Assembly: GCA_027035575.1 (NCBI GenBank)
Contig: JALVUQ010000108.1
Span: 1-64,000 of the forward strand
DNA: 64,000 nt
Source: Desulfurellales bacterium
GTDB taxonomy: Bacteria; Campylobacterota_A; Desulfurellia; Desulfurellales; Hippeaceae
Direction of reading: 5' to 3'
Notes under the pieces: model-generated
What the model saw: the letters and a program-made list of their open reading frames with translations, nothing else
What the model was told of the DNA's origin: nothing
Databases searched by the model: none
Program-made: the position numbers and the translations under genes
Part shown: positions 50,435-59,089 of the stretch, in pieces
How positions within the stretch are numbered: the first letter of the stretch is position 1
How the letters are laid out: the number at the start of each line of letters is the position of its first letter

Positions 50435-51946
50435 ATGGACAACATATTCAGATTAATACTGACAAGCAAAGTATATGATGCCGTTAGGGAGACTCCATTA
50501 ACCTATGCGGTGAACATTTCAGATAAAATCAACAATAACGTTATGTTGAAAAGAGAGGATTTGCAGGATGTTTTCTCCTTCAAAATAAGGGGGGCATACA
50601 ACAAAATCGCCCACCTTTCGGATAAAGAAAAATCGCTCGGCGTTATCTGTGCATCTGCCGGAAATCACGCACAGGGCGTTGCTCTTTCATCAAAAAAACT
50701 CGGTGTAAAAGCAATCATAGTTATGCCCGAAACAACGCCCTCAATAAAGGTCGATGCGGTTAAAAGATACGGAGCCGAGGTTGTTTTAAAGGGCGATAAC
50801 TATTCGGAAGCATCGGATTACAGCAAAAAGCTTGTTAAAGAAACAGGTATGGTCTATATACATCCTTTTAACGACGAATTGGTTATTGCAGGTCAAGGCA
50901 CGATAGCCCACGAAATAATCAGGCAAACAAGCGGTGAGAATATTTACGCCGTTTTTGTTCCGATAGGCGGCGGAGGTCTAATTTCGGGCATAGCGGCTTT
51001 CATTAAAAACATCTATCCAAATGTTAAGGTAATCGGGGTTGAGCCTCAGGAGAGCAACGCTATGTATCTGTCTGTAAAAAATAATAAGATAGTGAAACTC
51101 GACAGGGTTGGGATTTTTGCAGACGGAGTTGCCGTAAAAGAGGTCGGTGACTTAACCTTTGAAATCACAAAAAGGTACGTTGATGAGATAGTACTTGTCG
51201 GTACGGACGATATTGCCTCAAGCATAAAGGATATTTACTATGATACCAGAAATATTGTCGAACCTGCCGGCGCTTTGGCTGTGGCGGGCATTAAAAAATA
51301 TGTTAAAGAGCACAAGATTGAAGGCAAGAAACTTATAGCCATAAATTCCGGTGCAAATATGAACTTTGACAGGCTCGGTTTTGTAGCGGAAAGGGCTGTT
51401 ATCGGGGAAAAGCAGGAGGCGCTGTATGCCGTTACAATACCGGAAATCCCCGGTGCATTCAAACGGTTCTGTGAAAAGGTGGTAGAAAACAAAAACGTTT
51501 CGGAATTTCACTACAGACTTTCAAGTAGAGACAAAGCCTACATCCTTGTTGGTTTGAACATAGATTACGAAAAAGAAAACTCGGAAATGCTAAAAAAGAT
51601 GAAGAATGAGGGATACTACGCTATGGATATAACACCCAACGAACTTGTCAAAAGCCATATAAAATATATGGTCGGGGGGAAATCGGAACTTGCAAAAAAC
51701 GAGCTTATATACCACTTCAGGTTTCCTGAAAAAGCCGGAGCTTTAATGAATTTTCTGCATCACATTAAGGATAACTGGAACATATCCTTGTTTCACTACA
51801 GGAGGCACGGAGGAGAGTTCGGCAGGGTGTTGGTCGGCTTTGAAATCCCGCCTCAAGACAGAAAAGAGTTTGCCGAGTCTCTTGACAAGCTGGGTTATGA
51901 TTATACGGACGAAACACACAATATAGCTTGCAGGCTGTTTTTATGA
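50435..51946 (+). CDS. ilvA: Biosynthetic threonine ammonia-lyase (threonine deaminase)
   Basis: The 503-residue PLP enzyme has KREDLQDVFSFKIRGAYN with the cofactor Lys, CASAGNHAQGVALSSKKL, the phosphate loop PIGGGGLISGIAAF, and two C-terminal ACT-like regulatory units (IPGAFKRFCEKVVENKNVSE and KAGALMNFLHHIKDNWN). The double regulatory tail is the isoleucine-feedback, biosynthetic type. It makes 2-oxobutanoate for isoleucine. It starts after GGGGAG, 17 nt behind the tRNA-Ala. Confidence 0.95.
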   Translation: MDNIFRLILTSKVYDAVRETPLTYAVNISDKINNNVMLKREDLQDVFSFKIRGAYNKIAHLSDKEKSLGVICASAGNHAQGVALSSKKLGVKAIIVMPETTPSIKVDAVKRYGAEVVLKGDNYSEASDYSKKLVKETGMVYIHPFNDELVIAGQGTIAHEIIRQTSGENIYAVFVPIGGGGLISGIAAFIKNIYPNVKVIGVEPQESNAMYLSVKNNKIVKLDRVGIFADGVAVKEVGDLTFEITKRYVDEIVLVGTDDIASSIKDIYYDTRNIVEPAGALAVAGIKKYVKEHKIEGKKLIAINSGANMNFDRLGFVAERAVIGEKQEALYAVTIPEIPGAFKRFCEKVVENKNVSEFHYRLSSRDKAYILVGLNIDYEKENSEMLKKMKNEGYYAMDITPNELVKSHIKYMVGGKSELAKNELIYHFRFPEKAGALMNFLHHIKDNWNISLFHYRRHGGEFGRVLVGFEIPPQDRKEFAESLDKLGYDYTDETHNIACRLFL

Positions 51947-52022
51947 AGAAAACGAGCGGTATTGACAAAAAGGCGTACAGAATTATTATAAAATTGCCAA
52001 AATTATAAAGCTGGAGGTGAAG

Positions 52023-52280
52023 ATGGCGGAAAAAGTTCAGAAAAAACAACCCAGAGTAGTGGTATTCACAACGCCGAGCTGCCCTTGGTGCAATAGAGTT
52101 AAATCGTATTTAAGACAAAAAGGTGTTGTATTCAAAAACGTTGATGTTTCAAGAGACAGAAGAGCGGCGGAGGATATGGTCAGAAGAACGGGACAGCAGG
52201 GTGTTCCTGTTGTATTGATTGGCTCCAAAGCCATTGTAGGTTTTGATAAGCCTAAAATCGATAAATATTTGGGATTGTGA
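52023..52280 (+). CDS. Glutaredoxin-family protein
   Basis: The 85-residue protein has the redox motif CPWC in [19 protein letters not shown], then [16 protein letters not shown] (cis-Pro and glutathione-site region). A CPWC-type glutaredoxin/NrdH-like reductase fold is clear; the physiological reductant is not. I chose ATG 52023 (GGAGGTG upstream) over an in-frame GTG at 52017. It precedes the paaK-like gene by 13 nt. Confidence 0.9.
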   Translation: MAEKVQKKQPRVVVFTTPSCPWCNRVKSYLRQKGVVFKNVDVSRDRRAAEDMVRRTGQQGVPVVLIGSKAIVGFDKPKIDKYLGL

Positions 52281-52293
52281 TAAGGATGATAAG

Positions 52294-53595
52294 ATGATTT
52301 ATTCTGATGAACTGGAAACTATGCCGAAAGAGGCACTGGAGGCTTTGCAGCTGAAAAGGCTGCAAAATATGGTGGAGCGGGTTTACAACCTCGTTCCGTT
52401 TTACAAACAAAAGTTGGATGAAAACCGTGTTAAACCGGAAGATATCAAAAGTCTTGACGACCTGAAGAGGCTGCCGTTTACAACCAAACAGGATTTGAGA
52501 GACAACTACCCCTTTGGGATGTTTACGCTTCCTTTGGAGCAAATAGTCAGGGTTCACGCATCAAGCGGAACAACCGGAAAACCGACGGTTGTCGGATATT
52601 CAAAAAGGGATATAGACGTGTGGTCTGAGCTTATGGCTCGCTCTTTTGCCGCATCAGGCGTAGGCAGAGGTGACATAATACAAAATGCTTACGGTTACGG
52701 TCTGTTTACGGGCGGTTTGGGAGCTCACTACGGCGGTGAAAAACTCGGTGCAACCGTCATACCCATTTCAGGCGGAAACACGAAAAAACAGATTATGATT
52801 ATGAAGGATTTCCAGTCCACCGTTTTGACGGCAACGCCGTCTTATGTTTTGTATCTTGCCGAAACACTGAAAGATATGGGTATAACGAAAGACGATTTAA
52901 GCCTGAAGGTTGGAATTTTGGGAGCCGAGCCGTGGAGCGAGGAGATGAGAAACTCCATAGAAGAAAAACTGGGTATAGACGCGATAGACATATACGGATT
53001 AAGTGAAATTATGGGACCCGGTGTTGCAATAGAGTGCAAAGAGGCAAAGCACGGCTTGCACATCTGGGAAGACGCCTTTATCCCGGAAATCATAAACCCC
53101 GAAACGGGTGAGGTTTTAAAAGACGGTGAAGAGGGTGAGCTTGTCATAACAACAATAGCAAAAGATGCTATGCCGTTGATTCGTTACAGAACAAGGGACA
53201 TAACAAGATTGATTAAAGAACCTTGCGTATGCGGAAGAACCCACAGAAGAATAGAAAGAATCAAAGGCAGAAGCGACGATATGCTTATCATAAGAGGCGT
53301 AAATATCTTCCCCTCACAAATTGAATCCCTGCTTATGGAAACTGAGGGTGTGGAGCCCCACTATCAGATAATCGTTGACAGGGTTAATAACCTCGATGTG
53401 CTTGAAGTTAAAGTTGAGGTCAGCGAGGAAATATTCTCCGATGAAATAAGACAACTGCAGAATCTGCAAAGAAGCATAGAAAAAGACATAAAAGATTTAT
53501 ACGGCATTAATGTAAAGGTTAAACTTGCCGAACCTAAGAGTTTGGAAAGGTTTGAAGGTAAAGCTAAGAGAGTTTTGGATAAAAGAAACCTGTAA
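52294..53595 (+). CDS. Phenylacetate-CoA ligase-like adenylating enzyme
   Basis: The 433-residue protein is a PaaK-family AMP-forming CoA ligase: [20 protein letters not shown] (P-loop), [54 protein letters not shown] and [20 protein letters not shown]. It activates phenylacetate or another aryl acid. Pairing with a tandem-ACT protein and a LivK-like protein is a common indolepyruvate/aryl-acid catabolic arrangement. I chose ATG 52294; the longer frame from 52243 overlaps the glutaredoxin gene. Confidence 0.9.
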   Translation: MIYSDELETMPKEALEALQLKRLQNMVERVYNLVPFYKQKLDENRVKPEDIKSLDDLKRLPFTTKQDLRDNYPFGMFTLPLEQIVRVHASSGTTGKPTVVGYSKRDIDVWSELMARSFAASGVGRGDIIQNAYGYGLFTGGLGAHYGGEKLGATVIPISGGNTKKQIMIMKDFQSTVLTATPSYVLYLAETLKDMGITKDDLSLKVGILGAEPWSEEMRNSIEEKLGIDAIDIYGLSEIMGPGVAIECKEAKHGLHIWEDAFIPEIINPETGEVLKDGEEGELVITTIAKDAMPLIRYRTRDITRLIKEPCVCGRTHRRIERIKGRSDDMLIIRGVNIFPSQIESLLMETEGVEPHYQIIVDRVNNLDVLEVKVEVSEEIFSDEIRQLQNLQRSIEKDIKDLYGINVKVKLAEPKSLERFEGKAKRVLDKRNL

Positions 53596-53606
53596 GGAGA
53601 TGTGGT

Positions 53607-54041
53607 ATGAAAAGAATCAAACAGATATCCGTTTTTATTGAGAACAGGCCCGGCAGGCTTCTTGAGGTTGTGGAGATACTCGGCAAAAACGGGATAAACC
53701 TCAAAGCTTTATCTTTAGCCGATTCTTCAGACTTTGGAATTGCAAGGCTTATAGCAAACGGAACGGATACAGCTGTAAGCGTATTAAAAGAAAACGGATT
53801 TACGGTAAGCGTTACAAATATTGTTGCAGCTTTGATAGATGATAAACCGGGAACGCTTGCAGGCATTTTGAGTCTGCTTGCCGAAAATGAAATAAATATC
53901 GAGTATATGTACGGGTTTGCATCACCGATAGAGGATAAAGCGGTTATGGTGTTTAAGCTATCCGATTTGGATAAGGCGCAAAGTTTGTTTAATGAAAAAG
54001 GAATTGAGCTTTTGTCTCAAGAAGAAATTAGGGAGATTTAG
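53607..54041 (+). CDS. Tandem ACT-domain protein
   Basis: The 144-residue protein consists of two ACT domains (about 1-68 and 70-140): QISVFIENRPGRLLEVVEIL and NIVAALIDDKPGTLAGILSL, each with the ACT Gly-containing ligand loop. Such small proteins sit next to PaaK in anaerobes and archaea and probably sense amino acids. It follows the paaK-like gene by 11 nt and precedes the LivK-like gene by 1 nt. Confidence 0.92.
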   Translation: MKRIKQISVFIENRPGRLLEVVEILGKNGINLKALSLADSSDFGIARLIANGTDTAVSVLKENGFTVSVTNIVAALIDDKPGTLAGILSLLAENEINIEYMYGFASPIEDKAVMVFKLSDLDKAQSLFNEKGIELLSQEEIREI

Positions 54042-54042
54042 T

Positions 54043-55173
54043 ATGAAGAAGTTTGCTTTTTTTGTGTTGCTTTTTGTATTTACGGTTGTATCTGCTAACG
54101 CCAAAGTCATTAAAATCGGTGCTTTGGTTTCAATAACCGGACCTACGGCATTTTTGGGTGAACCGGAAAGAAACACTTTGGAAATGCTGACAAAAGAGGT
54201 TAATAAAAACGGTGGAATTGACGGTAACAAAATAGATTTAATCGTTTACGACACAAAAGGGAATCCGTCAAGCACGGTCGTACTGGCAAGAAAACTCATA
54301 TACAGCGACAAGGTTGATGTTATAATAGGACCCACAAGAAGCGGTTCTACGCTTGCCATAATACCGCTTATCGAAAGAAGCAGGGTTCCGCTTGTATCTA
54401 TGGCGGCAAGTCATAAAATAACAAAACCGGTTAAAAAATGGGTGTTTAAAACAGCACCTTCCGACAGTCTTGCCGTTGAGCGTATATATAGCTATATGAA
54501 AGACAAAGGCATTAAAAACGTAGCCCTTCTAACGGCATCAACGGGATTTGGTTCAAGCGGAAGGGAAGAACTCAAAAGACTTGCACCCAAATACGACATA
54601 AAGATAGTTGCCGATGAGCTGTTCGGACCAAAGGATACCAATATGACTTCACAGCTTATAAAGATAAAAAACATAAAAGGTTTGCAGGCAATAGTTTGTT
54701 GGGGAACGAACCCGGGACCTGCTTCCGTTGCAAAAAATGTTAAAGAACTAAACATCAAAGTGCCTCTGTTTATGAGCCACGGCGTAGCATCCAAAAAGTT
54801 CATAGAGTTAGCCGGAAAGGCTTCAAACGGAATTATTTTACCGGGCGGCAAGCTGCTTATTGCAGACCAACTCCCGGCAAACGACCCGCAAAAAAAGGTT
54901 CTGCTTGCATATAAAAAGATGTACGAGGCAAAATTCGGACCGGTTTCAACCTTCGGAGGACATGCCTACGATGCTTTCAATATTATAGAAATGGCGATTA
55001 AAAAAGGTGCTACAAACAGAGCATCTTTGAGAAACAACATAGAAAAAACCAAAAATTTCGTAGGAATCACAGGAATTTTCAACTACAGCAAGAACGACCA
55101 CGCAGGTCTCAATCCCAGCGATTTTGCTATCGTAAAGATAGAAAACGGCAACTGGAAACTTATTGCTTATTAG
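54043..55173 (+). CDS. Branched-chain amino acid-type ABC substrate-binding protein
   Basis: The 376-residue protein has a signal peptide (FAFFVLLFVFTVVSANA, cut before KVIKIG) and a Peripla_BP_6 fold (IGALVSITGPTAFLGEPERN; VDVIIGPTRSGSTLAIIPLI; STFGGHAYDAFNIIEMAI). It ends the paaK-ACT operon, so an aromatic or branched acid ligand is likely but unproven. I chose ATG 54043 after GGGAG; an earlier in-frame start overlaps the ACT gene. The 3' end overlaps the convergent motE-like gene by 14 nt. Confidence 0.9.
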   Translation: MKKFAFFVLLFVFTVVSANAKVIKIGALVSITGPTAFLGEPERNTLEMLTKEVNKNGGIDGNKIDLIVYDTKGNPSSTVVLARKLIYSDKVDVIIGPTRSGSTLAIIPLIERSRVPLVSMAASHKITKPVKKWVFKTAPSDSLAVERIYSYMKDKGIKNVALLTASTGFGSSGREELKRLAPKYDIKIVADELFGPKDTNMTSQLIKIKNIKGLQAIVCWGTNPGPASVAKNVKELNIKVPLFMSHGVASKKFIELAGKASNGIILPGGKLLIADQLPANDPQKKVLLAYKKMYEAKFGPVSTFGGHAYDAFNIIEMAIKKGATNRASLRNNIEKTKNFVGITGIFNYSKNDHAGLNPSDFAIVKIENGNWKLIAY

Positions 55174-55675
55174 ATTTCTTATTTATGTATCTCTGAAAAA
55201 TTTGCGATGCTTTTGCGGGATTCATCTTTGATATGATGGCTCCCGCTTTTCTTGGCTGCATAAATACCAAAATTTGTGCAGCCAAATCTTCATCCATCTT
55301 GGAAAGTTCCTCAGCCGCAGCCTGTGGTTTTGCATTAGAATAAATAGAAGCCAACTTTTTTATTTTCGTGCTTGCTATCTGCTTTTTAAGGGCATTCAAC
55401 TCCTGCTGCTTCTCTGCAACATACTTATCAATCGCCACTTTTTGCTGCTTAACATAGGAATCGATATTTTTCTTTTCTTGCGCAAGTGCTTTCTTTTCCT
55501 GCTCCAATTGATTTATTTTGTCATTGATTATCTTTTCCATAGCCTTAAGTTCGTTTATCTTCTCAATTATACTGCTCATATTTTTAGGTTGAGTCTGCTT
55601 TTGAGCAAAACCTATCGGCGCTGATAAACTAACCACCAATAATATTGTTAGCGCTTTTGATATTGGCAACTTCAT
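55160..55675 (-). CDS. MotE-like secreted coiled-coil protein (MgtE N-like domain)
   Basis: The 171-residue product has a signal peptide (ALTILLVVSLSAPIGFA), a long coiled coil (about 30-110: ELKAMEKIINDKINQLEQEK) and a C-terminal helical MgtE_N/FliG-like domain (AAAEELSKMDEDLAAQILVF, AGAIISKMNPAKASQIFQ). MotE-family proteins are periplasmic flagellar-motor chaperones. I chose ATG 55675 with GAGG upstream. It overlaps fliJ by 47 nt and ends the flagellar operon. Confidence 0.8.
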   Translation of the reverse strand: MKLPISKALTILLVVSLSAPIGFAQKQTQPKNMSSIIEKINELKAMEKIINDKINQLEQEKKALAQEKKNIDSYVKQQKVAIDKYVAEKQQELNALKKQIASTKIKKLASIYSNAKPQAAAEELSKMDEDLAAQILVFMQPRKAGAIISKMNPAKASQIFQRYINKKSNKQ

Positions 55676-56075
55676 CCAAAAACCTCGTTTCAGCTCTGTT
55701 TTCTTCAATAACATAGTTTTCATATTCTTTTTCTTTCAATTTTTCAAGTTTCTTTTTCTCTATATTCAACATTGTGGCTTCTTCTATCTTTTTTGCCTTC
55801 TCTTTTTTGAGCATTTCAATCTCCAAATCTATTCTCACTATCTCTTTTTGTGTCTTTGCAATGTTATCTGATAAAAAAAGAAGCATTTCTTTATCGGGCT
55901 TTTTTCTCAAAACCCCGTTCAATTTTTTCATTCTTTGTCTGTTATCCTGTTCCAGATCTTCCTTCATTTCAAAAGATTTGTTAATCAAAGCCTCTATATT
56001 TGCTATCTCAAGCATACATTTTTTTATCATATTCTCTTTTATGTTCAACATTTTCTCAAACTTAAACACAAACAT
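55629..56075 (-). CDS. fliJ: Flagellar export protein FliJ
   Basis: The 148-residue, almost entirely coiled-coil protein (FVFKFEKMLNIKENMIKKCM; KTQKEIVRIDLEIEMLKKEK; RAETRFLDEVANIKS) is placed directly after fliI, as FliJ usually is. FliJ is the central stalk that couples the FliI ATPase to the export gate and escorts chaperones. It shares one base with the fliI stop. Confidence 0.87.
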   Translation of the reverse strand: MFVFKFEKMLNIKENMIKKCMLEIANIEALINKSFEMKEDLEQDNRQRMKKLNGVLRKKPDKEMLLFLSDNIAKTQKEIVRIDLEIEMLKKEKAKKIEEATMLNIEKKKLEKLKEKEYENYVIEENRAETRFLDEVANIKSANNIIGG

Positions 56076-57379
56076 CAGTTAAAAATGCTCCTCATAAGAG
56101 ACAAGGTTTCATCAAACGTGTATGATTCGTCAACACCTTGAGATAAAAATTTTTCTACGGCATCTATGTACTTAATGGACTCGTCAATATCCTTATTGCT
56201 TCCTTTAACGTAAGCTCCGATATTTATAAGGTCTTCCGAGGATTGATATACCGAAAGAATTTTTCTTATCCTTAAAGCCAACTGTTTATGATTATCGTCA
56301 GTTACAACATTCATAAGCCTCGATATGCTCTTTAAAACATCTATTGCCGGATATCTTCCTTTTTCTGCTATCTTTCTTGATAAAACTATGTGTCCGTCAA
56401 GAATTGAACGAGAGGTATCGGCTATGGGCTCCATTAAATCGTCTCCATCCACCAAAACCGTATAAATTGCCGTAATAGACCCCTCCTTAAAATTCCCCGC
56501 GCGCTCCATCAATCTCGGCAGGAGTGTAAACACGCTCGGTGTATATCCCTTAGTTGTCGGAGGTTCACCGACTGCCAGCCCTATTTCCCTTTGAGCCATT
56601 GCAAATCGGGTCACCGAATCCATCATAAACATAACATCTAGCCCCTGATTTTTGAAAAATTCAGCTATTGACGTTGCAACAAAAGCCGCCTCTCTTCTTA
56701 AAAGCGGTGCTTCATCGCTTGTTGCAACAACAACGACGCTCCGCTTCAAGCCCTCCTCTTTCAAATCATTTTCTATAAATTCTCTGACCTCTCTTCCCCT
56801 TTCGCCAACGAGTGCCACCACATTGACATCGGCAGAGCTGTTTCTTGCTATCATACCCATAAGGGTGCTTTTGCCGACACCGCTGCCTGCAAATATGCCT
56901 ATTCTTTGACCTTTGCCTATTGTGAGCAGTCCGTCTATGGCTTTTATACCAAACGTCAGAGGTTTTTTTATGATTACCCGCTCAAGGGGAGCAACAGGCT
57001 TCGGATATATAGGGTAAAATCCTTCCACATCAACGGCTCCAAGATTATCAATCGGCTTGCCAAGTGCGTTTATAACCCTGCCGAGCAGCCCGCTGCTAAC
57101 CGGAACGCTTAAACCTTTATTTGAAGATTTAATGAGACTGCCGGCTCTGATTCCATCGAGCGTTCCAAGCGGCATCAAAATTATTCCATCCTCGTCAAAA
57201 CCCACCACTTCGCTTTCTGTCTCGGTGTTTTCCGATTTTATTATACACACATCTCCTATTTTAACATTTTTAGGACCTGTCGCTTTTATCGTTATACCGC
57301 TGACCTTTTTTATTTTTCCGTAGGTCGTTATGGGGTTGGAGGATTCGATAATTCTCTTTATATTTTCAAATTTATTCAT
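56075..57379 (-). CDS. fliI: Flagellar protein export ATPase FliI
   Basis: The 434-residue ATPase has the Walker A loop GIFAGSGVGKSTLMGMIAR, Walker B VMFMMDSVTRFAMAQREIGL, and the FliI/YscN signature PPTTKGYTPSVFTLLPRLME. It forms the hexameric ATPase of the flagellar type III exporter. It starts 8 nt inside fliH. Confidence 0.96.
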   Translation of the reverse strand: MNKFENIKRIIESSNPITTYGKIKKVSGITIKATGPKNVKIGDVCIIKSENTETESEVVGFDEDGIILMPLGTLDGIRAGSLIKSSNKGLSVPVSSGLLGRVINALGKPIDNLGAVDVEGFYPIYPKPVAPLERVIIKKPLTFGIKAIDGLLTIGKGQRIGIFAGSGVGKSTLMGMIARNSSADVNVVALVGERGREVREFIENDLKEEGLKRSVVVVATSDEAPLLRREAAFVATSIAEFFKNQGLDVMFMMDSVTRFAMAQREIGLAVGEPPTTKGYTPSVFTLLPRLMERAGNFKEGSITAIYTVLVDGDDLMEPIADTSRSILDGHIVLSRKIAEKGRYPAIDVLKSISRLMNVVTDDNHKQLALRIRKILSVYQSSEDLINIGAYVKGSNKDIDESIKYIDAVEKFLSQGVDESYTFDETLSLMRSIFN

Positions 57380-58055
57380 TTTTTATGCTGTTTTTTATCT
57401 GCTCTAACTTAGCATCAACACCGGCATCAATAATATTGCCGTCTTCTTCCTCAAGCATAACGGAGCCCTTTGAAAGATTACTGTCTTCAACTATCTCTAT
57501 AACCTTACCGCTCGACAACGTTTCGAGTTTATCGGCTATATTTCTTGCATTTTCCGGGTTCAACTTCAATTTTATCTTCTTGCTCTGCGTTAAATTCAAA
57601 GCCTCTTTTATCATAGCAGCAATGGCGTCTTTATCTTCTTCAATCTTTTTGGCAATAACCTTGCTTGCTATTGACAAAACGGCATCTGTGGCATTAAGCT
57701 CAAGCTGCCTGTATTTCTCATCTATGTCATTCTCTTTTTCTACAAGTTTGTTTATTGCCTCTTCCATTTTGGCTGTATATTCAGCAATTATCCTGTCAAA
57801 CTTTTCTTTTGCCTCTTTAGCTCCCTTTTCAAAGCCTTCCTTATATCCAACCTCAAAGCCCTCTTTTTTTGCCTGCTCTTTTATTATCTCACTCTGCTTT
57901 TGAGCCTCTTTCTTGGTATTTTCTATTATGCTTTTTAGTTTTTCTTCTATATTTTCAGGATTTGTGTCGGCAGTTTCTCCGTTTGATTCTCTATTTTCAC
58001 AAGCTTTTTCATCCTCTATGAGTTCCTCAAATTCATATTCTGCAACCTTCATCAT
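57372..58055 (-). CDS. fliH: Flagellar assembly protein FliH
   Basis: The 227-residue protein has an acidic N-terminus, a long helical stretch with GxxxG-like spacing (EGFEVGYKEGFEKGAKEAKE) and a C-terminal FliH/HrpE domain (ATDAVLSIASKVIAKKIEED). FliH is the stator that holds and regulates FliI. It starts immediately after the fliG stop and overlaps fliI by 8 nt. Confidence 0.92.
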   Translation of the reverse strand: MMKVAEYEFEELIEDEKACENRESNGETADTNPENIEEKLKSIIENTKKEAQKQSEIIKEQAKKEGFEVGYKEGFEKGAKEAKEKFDRIIAEYTAKMEEAINKLVEKENDIDEKYRQLELNATDAVLSIASKVIAKKIEEDKDAIAAMIKEALNLTQSKKIKLKLNPENARNIADKLETLSSGKVIEIVEDSNLSKGSVMLEEEDGNIIDAGVDAKLEQIKNSIKNE

Positions 58056-59081
58056 CTATGTTACGACCTCTTCTCCGCCACCGCCAATCGATATAACGCC
58101 CTCTTCATCGAGTTTTCTCACTATATCTACAATAATCTTCTGTGCTTTTTCCACATCTTTAACTTTAACGGCTCCGAGGAACTCAAGCTCCTCTTTCAGA
58201 GTATCTGCGGCTCTTGAGGACATATTGCTGAAAAACTTCTCTTTCAACTCTTCGCTTGACCCTTTAAGTGCCATAATAAGGTCTTTTTTGTCTATATGCT
58301 TCAGCAGTTCCTGTATATCGCTGTCGTTCAACTTCAATATATCCTCAAACACAAACATCATATCCCTAATCTGGCTTGCAAGGTCGGGGTTATGCTCCGC
58401 TATCGAGTCTATAAGCGATTTTGATTCAACCCTTCCCATTCTGTTAATTATTTCAGAAACCTTTCTCACACCGCCAAGCTCAATATTTGAACCGCTCACG
58501 TTTTCCATTTTACTCTCAAGTATCTCGGACACGTGTTTAATAACTAGAGGAGAGACATTCTCCAAAGATGCCATTCTAAGTGTCACATCAGATTGAAGCT
58601 CCTTAGGCAGAAGCGACAAAACCTCCGATGCGGTCGATTGGTCGAGGTGAGCCAAAATTATGGCTATGGTTTGCGGGTGCTCGTTTTGTATAAACTTAAC
58701 GAGCTGTTTCGGGTCAACATTTTCAAGATATTCAAATCCATAACTCGATTCCATTATCTTCATAAGTTTATCGATAACCTTCCTTGCCTCTTCAGGTCCT
58801 AAGGTTTTTATGAGAAGCTCCTTTGCGTACTCCATACCCCCGACGCTCATAAACTCCTTGGCTTTAAGCATATTGTAAAATTCATTTACAACTTCCCTGA
58901 TTATTCCAGGGTCAACGGTTTTCATAAAAGCTATCTCTTTCGAAATAAGTTCTATATCCTGTTTGGGAAGCCTTGAAAGCACGGCGGCGGATAATTCCTC
59001 CCCCAAAACTATCGTTAGGATTGCAGCCTTTTGAGCCGGCGTCAAATCCTCTACGCTTTTTATACTTTGAGAGTCAGCCAT
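58056..59081 (-). CDS. fliG: Flagellar motor switch protein FliG
   Basis: The 341-residue protein has the three FliG domains: N (LTPAQKAAILTIVLGEELSA), middle with the EHPQ motif (IQNEHPQTIAIILAHL), and C with the charged torque helix (SSRAADTLKEELEFLGAVKV). FliG transmits stator force and sets direction. It lies 8 nt after fliF and ends at the fliH start. Confidence 0.97.
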   Translation of the reverse strand: MADSQSIKSVEDLTPAQKAAILTIVLGEELSAAVLSRLPKQDIELISKEIAFMKTVDPGIIREVVNEFYNMLKAKEFMSVGGMEYAKELLIKTLGPEEARKVIDKLMKIMESSYGFEYLENVDPKQLVKFIQNEHPQTIAIILAHLDQSTASEVLSLLPKELQSDVTLRMASLENVSPLVIKHVSEILESKMENVSGSNIELGGVRKVSEIINRMGRVESKSLIDSIAEHNPDLASQIRDMMFVFEDILKLNDSDIQELLKHIDKKDLIMALKGSSEELKEKFFSNMSSRAADTLKEELEFLGAVKVKDVEKAQKIIVDIVRKLDEEGVISIGGGGEEVVT

Positions 59082-59089
59082 ATAACTTC

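Noticed and set aside
57385-58596. Long plus-strand frames opposite fliH and fliG
   Set aside because: Ser-rich shadow translations of acidic or Lys-rich genes; fliG and fliH are unambiguous on the other strand.
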